Positions 1 to 5,022 of a stretch of 5,173 nucleotides of DNA are shown in pieces; position 1 is the stretch's first letter; the number at the start of each line of letters is the position of its first letter. Both the position numbers and the translations under genes were made by a program. The notes below the pieces were generated by a model. That model was given only the letters and a program-made list of their open reading frames with translations, did no database searches and had not been told where the DNA came from. Origin of the DNA: Oscillospiraceae bacterium (lineage in GTDB: Bacteria > Bacillota > Clostridia > Oscillospirales > Oscillospiraceae); contig JAFSFK010000184.1 of NCBI GenBank assembly GCA_017435245.1, forward strand, positions 1 to 5,173, given 5' to 3'.

Positions 1-201
1 AAGGCTCCCTTGCCTAAAGGGAGCTGTCAAAAATCTATGATTTTTGACTGAGGGATTTGCAGCAATGGGCATCAGTATACGATACTTTTCGGCGAATTCG
101 TACAGTATCCCCCCGACCCGGCTGTCGCCGGGCCACCCCCCGTTAGGCAAGGGGGGCGTTGGATTGTACGCCTAACCTTCTGCTCGATAAACCGGAATTT
201 G
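1..201 (+). repeat. MITE-like palindromic repeat, copy A (left end cut by window)
   Basis: This is the right-hand part of a repeat also present as copies B, C and D. Its right terminal inverted repeat is at 182-201 (GCTCGATAAACCGGAATTTG). Inside it are two hairpin pairs in opposite orientation: stem 4-11/17-24, stem 26-35/39-48 (10 bp, loop TAT), stem 117-122/127-132 (CCCGGC/GCCGGG) and an imperfect C6/G6 stem at 136-141/151-156. Bases 1-112 align without gaps to 5062-5173 of copy C with 8 mismatches. The left terminal repeat would lie before base 1. The element ends 10 bases before the ribosome binding site of the PDZ gene, so any promoter for that gene must lie within or before the element. 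It encodes no transposase, so movement would need an enzyme supplied elsewhere. That it is mobile is inference. Confidence 0.85.
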
Positions 202-211
202 ATGCGATTAT

Positions 212-216
212 GAGGT
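212..216 (+). promoter_or_regulatory. Ribosome binding site that sets the PDZ gene start
   Basis: GAGGT lies 5 bases before the ATG at 222. This favours 222 over the upstream in-frame ATG at 210 and over the TTG at 159, which lies inside repeat copy A. Confidence 0.7.
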
Positions 217-221
217 TTATT

Positions 222-773
222 ATGAAAGAAAAGAAATCTACAACCGAAGATTTCCGGCAAGAGGAGCAGATCTACCAGACCGGCTCTGTCACGCCTCCGA
301 AGAACTATGGGGGAATTATTGCCTTTTTGCTGGTACTGGTGATCTTCCTGTGCGGGATTTCCACAGCACTGGGTCTGATGAATATTCGTTTGTTCCGCCA
401 GCTGTCCGCCGCCGATGCCCAAGATGAAAATTGTGCCGTTGCCTTTTCGGATGCTGCCACCTTGGATTCTGACCTTGCCGATGATGCGCTGGTGCATTTC
501 TCCATCGGCTTTACCGGCCAAGGGATCCCAGCCTTCTGGCAGCATTATCACGATCTGCCCCAGGGCATTTATATCACCGAGGTCCAAAGCGCCAGCGCCG
601 CAGAGGAAAGCGGTATTTTGCCCGGTGATGTCCTCATTTCTCTGGACGGGATCCCCGTTCCCAATTCCGAAACCCTCCAGTCTATTCTGGATACGTTTCT
701 TTCCGGGGAAGCGTTGGAGGCAGTGATCTGCCGCTCCGGCAGCGAGTTAAAACTGACAGTTACCATTGATTAA
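222..773 (+). CDS. Single-pass membrane protein with HtrA-type PDZ domain, no protease domain
   Basis: A 183-residue protein. Residues 1-29 are charged and polar, followed by a hydrophobic segment at about 30-56, then a spacer of about 35 residues rich in Asp and Ala. A PDZ domain fills about 93-182. The PDZ call rests on the pattern seen in C-terminal domains of HtrA/DegP proteases: LPQGIYITEV (112-121), SAAEESGILPGDVLISLDG (about 125-143), then a TLQSIL helix and a closing strand with RSG. HtrA proteins carry a trypsin-like domain with His, Asp and GNSGG Ser between membrane anchor and PDZ; none is present here, and the protein is about half the usual length. The predicted topology puts the PDZ domain outside the membrane. 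It could bind C-terminal tails of secreted or misfolded proteins, or serve as a protease adaptor; both are inference. The next gene starts 15 bases after its stop, so the two are likely co-transcribed. Confidence 0.85.
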   Translation: MKEKKSTTEDFRQEEQIYQTGSVTPPKNYGGIIAFLLVLVIFLCGISTALGLMNIRLFRQLSAADAQDENCAVAFSDAATLDSDLADDALVHFSIGFTGQGIPAFWQHYHDLPQGIYITEVQSASAAEESGILPGDVLISLDGIPVPNSETLQSILDTFLSGEALEAVICRSGSELKLTVTID

Positions 774-788
774 AAGAAGGTTTTTCCC

Positions 789-1544
789 ATGTCTGAATCT
801 GTTTATCGCCAATCCTTTACCATTGAGGACATTCATCTTGACCGGTTTCGCCGGTTAAAGCCCTCAGTTCTTTTATACTTTGTTCAGGAGATTTCCGGAC
901 AGCACGCAGCACTGTTGGGCACAAGCTGGGAGGCTCTGGCTGAAAAGAATCTTTTCTGGGCCATTATCCGTCACCGCATCCAGATCACCCGGATGCCCAC
1001 CGCCGGGGAGACCCTGCATCTGCAGACCTGGCCTATGCCCACTACCCGAACCGCTTACCCCCGTGCCACCGTGGCATACGACGATCAGGGGCAGGAGGTG
1101 TTCCGAACCGTAGCATTGTGGGTACTGATGGACCTTAAAACCAGATCGATGGTCCTGCCGGGAAAAAGCGGTGTTGCCGTTCCGGGAATTCTCCGGGGCG
1201 ACGAACTGGAAACTCCCGCCTCTCTGACACCTGCGCTTCTTAAGCATAACACTATGCGCCGTGTTGGCTTCAGTGAGCTGGACCGCAACGGACATATGAA
1301 CAATACCCGGTATTTGGATTGGGTCAGTGACTTACTGCCCAGCTCCTTCCACGCAGAGCAAACCCCTGCCCAGATCAATCTGTGCTATTTGGCAGAAGCC
1401 AAGGAAGATCAGCAGCTCCGCCTTTCCTGGGAAATGACCCCGGAAGGTACCCTTCGGGTAGATGCCGAGCGAACAAACGAGGATGGACAAGTACACCGGA
1501 TCTTCAGTGCCGGTGTCACATTTTCGCAGGTGTGTACTCCTTAA
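789..1544 (+). CDS. Acyl-ACP thioesterase (FatA/FatB-like, double hotdog)
   Basis: A 251-residue protein, the usual length for bacterial members of the acyl-ACP thioesterase family (Pfam Acyl-ACP_TE). These cytosolic enzymes hydrolyse acyl-acyl carrier protein to free fatty acid and ACP. Two hotdog repeats are expected, about 1-140 and 150-251. The second carries the family signature LDRNGHMNNTRYLDW, giving Asp165, Asn167 and His169, followed by Asn171-Asn172 and Trp178. The segment CYLAEAKEDQQL places Glu203 where the catalytic Glu lies in plant FatB. The first repeat holds the typical helix LLYFVQEISGQHA (29-40) and FWAIIRHRIQI. All expected active-site residues are therefore present. AGAAGG at 775-780, directly after the upstream stop, is the ribosome binding site. 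A terminator lies about 105 bases beyond the stop. Substrate chain length cannot be read from the sequence. Confidence 0.93.
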   Translation: MSESVYRQSFTIEDIHLDRFRRLKPSVLLYFVQEISGQHAALLGTSWEALAEKNLFWAIIRHRIQITRMPTAGETLHLQTWPMPTTRTAYPRATVAYDDQGQEVFRTVALWVLMDLKTRSMVLPGKSGVAVPGILRGDELETPASLTPALLKHNTMRRVGFSELDRNGHMNNTRYLDWVSDLLPSSFHAEQTPAQINLCYLAEAKEDQQLRLSWEMTPEGTLRVDAERTNEDGQVHRIFSAGVTFSQVCTP

Positions 1545-1592
1545 AAATTTCGTTTTTGCAATGTTTTTCAAACGGTTTCTTCCGATATTCTG

Positions 1593-1632
1593 TAAACTAA
1601 ACAGTTTATTAGGAGAAAACAGTATTTCTCCT
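1593..1632. other. Two adjacent inverted repeats downstream of the thioesterase
   Basis: TAAACT (1593-1598) pairs with AGTTTA (1603-1608), and AGGAGAAA (1611-1618) pairs with TTTCTCCT (1625-1632, loop ACAGTA). Both stems are perfect but AT-rich, and neither is followed by a clean T run, so they are not convincing terminators. They may stabilise the 3' end of the thioesterase message, or act at the DNA level together with the DnaA boxes beyond. Confidence 0.5.
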
Positions 1633-1649
1633 GGTTTTCCACCCTTAAT

Positions 1650-1682
1650 CCCTGTAAACCCCCGGTTTACAGGGGCTTTTTC
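1650..1682 (+). terminator. Rho-independent terminator of the PDZ-thioesterase operon
   Basis: An 11-bp perfect stem, CCCTGTAAACC (1650-1660) with GGTTTACAGGG (1664-1674) and a CCC loop, is followed by GC and TTTTT (1677-1681). It lies about 105 bases after the thioesterase stop and matches the orientation of the operon. Confidence 0.85.
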
Positions 1683-1691
1683 AAGCTTGCC

Positions 1692-1721
1692 TGTGGAAAA
1701 ACCTGTGGAGAATGTGGATAA
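1692..1721 (-). promoter_or_regulatory. Cluster of three tandem DnaA-box-like sites
   Basis: Read on the minus strand, the three 9-mers are TTATCCACA (1713-1721, a perfect DnaA box), TTCTCCACA (1704-1712) and TTTTCCACA (1692-1700). They share orientation; the first two abut and the third is 3 bases away. A weaker site in the opposite orientation, TTTTCCACC, is at 1635-1643. An AT-rich stretch (1752-1772) lies about 30 bases to the right. The flanking genes converge on this region, whereas genes usually diverge from oriC, and no dnaA or dnaN is in the window. A DnaA-titrating cluster outside oriC is more likely than an origin. Confidence 0.6.
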
Positions 1722-1820
1722 CTCTCCTCCTGGATCCCCAGAAAATTCCCCATAATTTTTTGTTTATGTAAACCTGTGTTCCGTTCCATCCTCGTTTCTT
1801 TTCTGTAACCGATTGTCACC

Positions 1821-2044
1821 CAAATTCCGTTTTATTGCGCTGTCAAAGCCTCCCTTGTGTAAAGGGAGGTGGCACGGCGTAGCCGTGACGGAGGGATTGC
1901 TAGGAATTGTTTCGTCACAAAAAATGTGCGTGATTGCTACATCTTTAAACAATCCCCCAGTCGAAAATCGCAGATTTTCGCCAGCCCCCTTTACACAAGG
2001 GGGCCTTTGGGTGCGGTGCGCAACTGCCCGATAAACTGGAATTT
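1821..2044 (+). repeat. MITE-like palindromic repeat, copy D (diverged subfamily, complete)
   Basis: The terminal inverted repeats are CAAATTCCGTTTTATTGCGC (1821-1840) and GCCCGATAAACTGGAATTT (2026-2044). Four hairpins lie inside: CCTCCCTT/AAGGGAGG starting near 1850, CACGGC/GCCGTG (1873-1878/1882-1887), CGAAAATC/GATTTTCG (1962-1969/1973-1980) and GCCCCCTT/AAGGGGGC (1984-1991/1997-2004). The layout matches copies A-C, but the central 55 bases (about 1897-1952) are unrelated to theirs, so it belongs to a separate subfamily. The right end touches the stem of the glgB terminator. Small reading frames across it are products of the palindromes, not genes. Confidence 0.85.
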
Positions 2045-2081
2045 AAAATGCGCTGTAAGGTCGTTCCTTACAGCGCATTTT
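2045..2081 (-). terminator. Terminator of glgB, probably bidirectional
   Basis: A 16-bp perfect stem, AAAATGCGCTGTAAGG (2045-2060) with its complement at 2066-2081 and a 5-base loop. It begins 1 base beyond the glgB stop. T tracts lie on both sides: TTTT then AAATT leftward, and TTTTATTATTT rightward. It can therefore stop leftward glgB transcripts and rightward read-through. Confidence 0.88.
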
Positions 2082-2082
2082 A

Positions 2083-4068
2083 TTATTTCACTTTTTTCAG
2101 CACCACAGCGGTTCGGTTGGGCAGATACATCTGGAAGCCCACCTTGCCGTTTTCATTTTTCTTGGCGGTGTATGTTTGGTGGTAGACCCGTCCCTGTCCG
2201 CCGTAGCAATAATCGTCAGTAGACAGGATCACCTCGTATTCTCCCGCAGCGGGCATTTCCACAAAATAACCGTCGTAGGAATTTACCGGGTGGAAGTTAA
2301 AGGCAAATACCGCGCCGCCCTTCTTGTAGACCAGCACCTTGTCGTCATTGTGCAGCTGCAGCTGCTTGTCCTGACCGGACAGCACCTTCTGCTTCTTCGC
2401 CATATCCACCATGTCCACCTCGAAGGCATGGAGGAATCCATAGCGCAGGTCGGGATTGTCCGCCAGGCTCCACTGCCGGCGGCAGTAGTGATAGCTCCAA
2501 CCGTTGCCCTCTCTGGGGAAGTCGATCCACTCGGGATGACCGAACTCGTTGCCCATAAAGGTCAGATAGCCCTCGCCGCCCAGGCTCATGGTAATCAGCC
2601 GCAGCATCTTGTGCAGCGCCATGCCCCAGTCGATGACCATACTTTCCATATTCCGGGACATATGGGTATACATTTCGCTGTCGCACAGGCGGAACATAAT
2701 GGTCTTGTCGCCCACCAGCGCCTGGTCGTGGGATTCGCAGTAGCCGATGACCTTTTCATGGCTGCGGCGGATGGCAAGCTCGTAATAGATCTTATTCAAA
2801 TCCCAGTACTCGTCCGGCACTTCCTTCAGAAGGCGGATCCACATATCCGGCTCACCCATGGCAAGACGGTAGTCAAAGCCCAGACCGCCCTCTTCGATGG
2901 GAAGGCACATGCCGGGCATGGCGGACATATCCTCGGCGATCAAAATAGCATCGGGATTCACCTGCCGCACCAGCTCACTTGCCAGCTGCAGGTAAGTAGC
3001 CGCCTCCACGTCGGTGTTCATGGAGAAATATTTACTGTTGTTGTCAAAGGCGGTGCCCAGACCGTGGTCGTGGTAAAGCATAGAGGTAACACCGTCAAAA
3101 CGGAAGCCGTCAAAATGATACTCCGTCTGCCAGAACTTCAGATTACTCAGCAGGAAGTGGAGCACTTCATTTTTGTCGTAGTTGAAGCACTTGGTGCCCC
3201 AGGCGCTGTGATCGCCCTTGCCGCCCTCGTGGAAGTACTGGTAGGAAGTTCCGTCAAACTCATTAAATCCCTCCCGGGTATTCTTGGAGGCGTGGGAGTG
3301 GACTACGTCCAGCAGCACCGCAATGCCCATTTTGTGGGCTTCGTTAATGAGCGCTTTCAGATCGTCTGGCGTGCCAAACCGGGAGGATGCGGCAAAGAAG
3401 TTTGCCACCTGATAGCCGAAGGAAGCGTAGTAGGGATGCTCCATCACCGCCATGATCTGCACTGTGTTGTAGCCCAGCGCCTTGATCCGGGGCAGCACGT
3501 TGTCCTTAAACTCCAGATAGGAGCCCACCTTGCCCTCTTCCTGTGCCATGCCCACGTGGCATTCGTAAATGAACAGATTTTTCTTGGGCTTGAAGCCCTT
3601 GTCCGTCCACTTAAAAGGCTTTTCCGGGATGTAGATCCGGGCGTTCCATTCAATAGTACCCTCGTCCTGCACCACATACTTGGCATACACCGGGATCCGG
3701 CGCAGCTCCTGACCCTTATGAATCACCACCGCCTGTACCCGCTGGTTATTTTTCAGGGCATCACCACCGGGCAGGAAAATTTCAAAAACGCCGTTTTCCT
3801 TTTTCTCCATTTTGTGGCTGCGGGCATCCCAGCCGTTAAAATCGCCGGTCAAGTACATCTCGTCGGCAGCGGGCGCCCACTCCCGGTAGTACCAGCCATC
3901 AGCAGTCTGATGGAAACCGTAAAACAGATGGGCATTGGCAAAATCGGAAAGTGTGGCAGCATTTTGAAGCAGCTGCTTTTTCTTGTTCTCAAAGCGCTCC
4001 GAGCGCAGGTCAAAGTCCTTTTCAAAGGGAGCCAGGTTCTTATCATATTCGATGATCTTATGTTTCAT
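2083..4068 (-). CDS. glgB: 1,4-alpha-glucan branching enzyme, eukaryote-like GH13 type
   Basis: A 661-residue enzyme that cuts alpha-1,4-glucan chains and rejoins them through alpha-1,6 bonds in glycogen synthesis; it is expected in the cytosol. An N-terminal CBM48-like domain (about 50-145) carries YYREWAPAADEMYLTGDFNGW. The GH13 barrel follows with region I DVVHSH (254-259), region II GFRFDGVTS (321-329, nucleophile Asp325), region III AED (acid/base Glu379) and region IV ESHDQ (Asp448). An all-beta C-terminal domain lies at about 565-661. The segments IYECHVGMAQEEGKVGSY, MEHPYYASFGYQ, HSHASKN, GGEGYLTFMGNEFGHPEW and DFPREGNGWSYHY resemble human and yeast GBE1 far more than E. coli GlgB, which points to subfamily GH13_8. 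AGGAGG at 4077-4082 lies 8 bases before the ATG. No glgC, glgA or glgP gene is nearby. The gene appears intact. Confidence 0.97.
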   Translation of the reverse strand: MKHKIIEYDKNLAPFEKDFDLRSERFENKKKQLLQNAATLSDFANAHLFYGFHQTADGWYYREWAPAADEMYLTGDFNGWDARSHKMEKKENGVFEIFLPGGDALKNNQRVQAVVIHKGQELRRIPVYAKYVVQDEGTIEWNARIYIPEKPFKWTDKGFKPKKNLFIYECHVGMAQEEGKVGSYLEFKDNVLPRIKALGYNTVQIMAVMEHPYYASFGYQVANFFAASSRFGTPDDLKALINEAHKMGIAVLLDVVHSHASKNTREGFNEFDGTSYQYFHEGGKGDHSAWGTKCFNYDKNEVLHFLLSNLKFWQTEYHFDGFRFDGVTSMLYHDHGLGTAFDNNSKYFSMNTDVEAATYLQLASELVRQVNPDAILIAEDMSAMPGMCLPIEEGGLGFDYRLAMGEPDMWIRLLKEVPDEYWDLNKIYYELAIRRSHEKVIGYCESHDQALVGDKTIMFRLCDSEMYTHMSRNMESMVIDWGMALHKMLRLITMSLGGEGYLTFMGNEFGHPEWIDFPREGNGWSYHYCRRQWSLADNPDLRYGFLHAFEVDMVDMAKKQKVLSGQDKQLQLHNDDKVLVYKKGGAVFAFNFHPVNSYDGYFVEMPAAGEYEVILSTDDYCYGGQGRVYHQTYTAKKNENGKVGFQMYLPNRTAVVLKKVK

Positions 4069-4075
4069 AAGCCAT

Positions 4076-4082
4076 ACCTCCT
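4076..4082 (-). promoter_or_regulatory. Strong ribosome binding site of glgB
   Basis: On the minus strand AGGAGGT lies 7 bases before the ATG at 4068. It fixes the start and suggests efficient translation from a leader of only about 25 bases. Confidence 0.85.
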
Positions 4083-4099
4083 CATTTTATTCTACTATT

Positions 4100-4128
4100 A
4101 CTTTACCTTGGTTTGTTTTTTTCGTCAA
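4100..4128 (-). promoter_or_regulatory. Sigma-A-type promoter of glgB
   Basis: On the minus strand there is a -35 TTGACG (4123-4128), a 17-base spacer and a -10 TAAAGT (4100-4105). Transcription would start near 4093, giving a short leader with no room for a riboswitch. The A-rich spacer and this position just upstream of the ribosome binding site support the call. Confidence 0.75.
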
Positions 4129-4228
4129 GGAGAAATGTTTTACAAATTGAAGCGCAAGGGCGCTTCGCCCCAATGCGTGCTCGGTGCGGCAATCATCGGC
4201 AAATCTATGCTCGGTATCGTTATATCTT
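4129..4228. other. Spacer between glgB promoter and repeat copy B, with hairpin
   Basis: No gene is seen here. GAAGCGC (4149-4155) pairs with GCGCTTC (4160-4166, loop AAGG), and an alternative stem GGGCG/CGCCC (4158-4162/4166-4170) overlaps it. TGCTCGGT occurs twice, 30 bases apart (4178-4185 and 4208-4215). The stretch GCGGCAATCATCGGCA (4187-4202) loosely resembles the centre of the repeat family (GCAGCAATCGGCA), so this may be a decayed repeat fragment. Confidence 0.35.
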
Positions 4229-4468
4229 CAAATTACGATTTATCGAGCAGAAGGTTAGGCGTACAATCCAACGCCCCCCTTGCCTAAAGGGGGGTGGCAG
4301 TGCGTAAGCACTGACGGGGGGATATTGTACGAATTCGCCTAAATCTATCATATACTGATGCCGATTGCTGCGAATCCCTCAGTCAAAAATCAAAGATTTT
4401 TGCCAGCTCCCTTTAGGCAAGGGAGCCTTTGGATGTGCTAATCTGATGGCTCGCTAAATCGGAATTTG
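4229..4468 (-). repeat. MITE-like palindromic repeat, copy B (complete, 240 bp)
   Basis: This is the most complete copy of the A-C subfamily and is inverted relative to A and C. The terminal repeats are CAAATTACGATTTATCGAGC (4229-4248) and GCTCGCTAAATCGGAATTTG (4449-4468), complementary at all but two positions. Hairpins: C6TT/AAG6 near 4274-4294, CAGTGC/GCACTG (4298-4303/4308-4313, loop GTAA), CAAAAATC/GATTTTTG (4384-4391/4395-4402) and GCTCCCTT/AAGGGAGC (4406-4413/4419-4426). The centre has the palindrome CGAATTCG. Bases 4318-4468 match the reverse complement of 5023-5173 with 2 differences in 151. No open reading frame of its own and no clear target duplication are visible. Confidence 0.9.
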
Positions 4469-4482
4469 GAAATCTGCTGCAG

Positions 4483-4512
4483 AAAAACGGCTGTCGGGAT
4501 GACAGCCGTTTT
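4483..4512 (-). terminator. Rho-independent terminator of the zinc-ribbon gene
   Basis: A 12-bp perfect stem, AAAACGGCTGTC (4484-4495) with GACAGCCGTTTT (4501-4512) and a 5-base loop, begins 1 base after the stop codon. It ends in TTTTT on the minus strand. Copy B begins 15 bases further on. Confidence 0.9.
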
Positions 4513-4513
4513 A

Positions 4514-4927
4514 TCAAGTCTTACGGATAAATTTCTCTTTACACTTAGGGCAGGAAATGGCGATCTTGCCCTTGCCCCGGGGGACACGCACCTGCTGACG
4601 GCACCGGGGACAGTCATAATAGCGGTGCTCCCGATCCTTAAACCGCTGCACCATCATCAGATACTTCCGGTTTTCCTGGTAACGTTTATAGGTATTTCTG
4701 GACAAAGTTCTAAAGATCGCCCAGCCCATTAAAACATAGGAGATCAGCGTCAACAAAAGGTTTACCGGCGCAAAATGTATGAACATACTGATCACGCAAG
4801 CGATCAGACCTGCACCCAGGATCACCATATTCAGTTTGTCGGTGCCGTAACGGCCCATCATAAACCGCCGCAGTCCTGCGGAGAGCTTTGCTCCCAGATT
4901 GCGCAGCCAGGCTCCAAATCCGCTCAT
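4514..4927 (-). CDS. Small membrane protein with C-terminal zinc ribbon, function unknown
   Basis: A 137-residue protein. The first 32 residues are basic and amphipathic. Two hydrophobic segments follow (about 33-51 and 54-73), joined by a very short HFAP turn, so both ends should face the cytosol. A basic linker of about 30 residues (RNTYKRYQENRKYLMMVQRFKDREHR) leads to a zinc ribbon: CPRC (Cys106, Cys109), the basic loop VRVPRGKGKIAI, and CPKC (Cys126, Cys129). The CxxC...LRVPRGKGKI...CPxC layout is one I associate with small uncharacterised proteins of Clostridia; no function is established to my knowledge. The basic loop could bind nucleic acid or acidic lipid, which is inference. The longer start at 4942 is rejected because it lies about 7 bases after the predicted transcription start and the ribosome binding site falls inside that extension. 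The gene is alone in its transcription unit. Confidence 0.85.
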   Translation of the reverse strand: MSGFGAWLRNLGAKLSAGLRRFMMGRYGTDKLNMVILGAGLIACVISMFIHFAPVNLLLTLISYVLMGWAIFRTLSRNTYKRYQENRKYLMMVQRFKDREHRYYDCPRCRQQVRVPRGKGKIAISCPKCKEKFIRKT

Positions 4928-4932
4928 ACTCG

Positions 4933-4938
4933 CTCCTT
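4933..4938 (-). promoter_or_regulatory. Ribosome binding site that sets the zinc-ribbon gene start
   Basis: AAGGAG on the minus strand lies 5 bases before the ATG at 4927. It falls within the codons of the alternative longer start (ATG at 4942), and so supports the shorter protein. Confidence 0.8.
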
Positions 4939-4955
4939 GCATTTTTGATATTCCT

Positions 4956-4983
4956 ATTATATTGCAATTTGCACGGATTTCAA
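4956..4983 (-). promoter_or_regulatory. Sigma-A-type promoter of the zinc-ribbon gene
   Basis: On the minus strand there is a -35 TTGAAA (4978-4983), a 16-base spacer and a perfect -10 TATAAT (4956-4961). The predicted transcription start is near 4949, giving a leader of about 22 bases. Copy C begins about 40 bases upstream of the -35 element. Confidence 0.8.
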
Positions 4984-5022
4984 CTGCCTCAGACCATATT
5001 TAACGATTTGTTTACAGGCGCA

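Noticed and set aside
72..587. 171-codon leftward frame over copy A and the PDZ gene
   Set aside because: It is antisense to the PDZ gene, and its product is low-complexity with repeat-derived ends.
1692..1721. Main chromosomal origin oriC
   Set aside because: No dnaA, dnaN or rpmH nearby, only three boxes, and flanking genes converge rather than diverge. Kept as a DnaA-box cluster.
1462..1755. 97-codon rightward frame over the thioesterase end and the DnaA-box region
   Set aside because: Its tail (PVEKPVENVDN) is just the tandem DnaA-box-like 9-mers translated. It overlaps the thioesterase out of frame and spans its terminator.
1821..2044. CRISPR array
   Set aside because: The repeated hairpins are not regularly spaced, differ from one another, and are arranged as inverted modules inside terminal repeats.
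1813..2222. Short rightward frames across copy D
   Set aside because: They translate palindromic repeat DNA and the terminator, with no ribosome binding site or domain.
4069..4099. Riboswitch or attenuator in the glgB leader
   Set aside because: The predicted leader is only about 25 bases, too short for one.
2176..4287. 703-codon rightward open frame antisense to glgB
   Set aside because: It is the mirror of a strongly coding gene. It has no ribosome binding site or recognisable domain, and it runs into repeat copy B. The glgB frame has full catalytic motifs, a promoter and a terminator.
4940..4942. Longer start (ATG at 4942) for the zinc-ribbon protein
   Set aside because: It is about 7 bases from the predicted transcription start, and the good AAGGAG site lies downstream of it, placed for the ATG at 4927.
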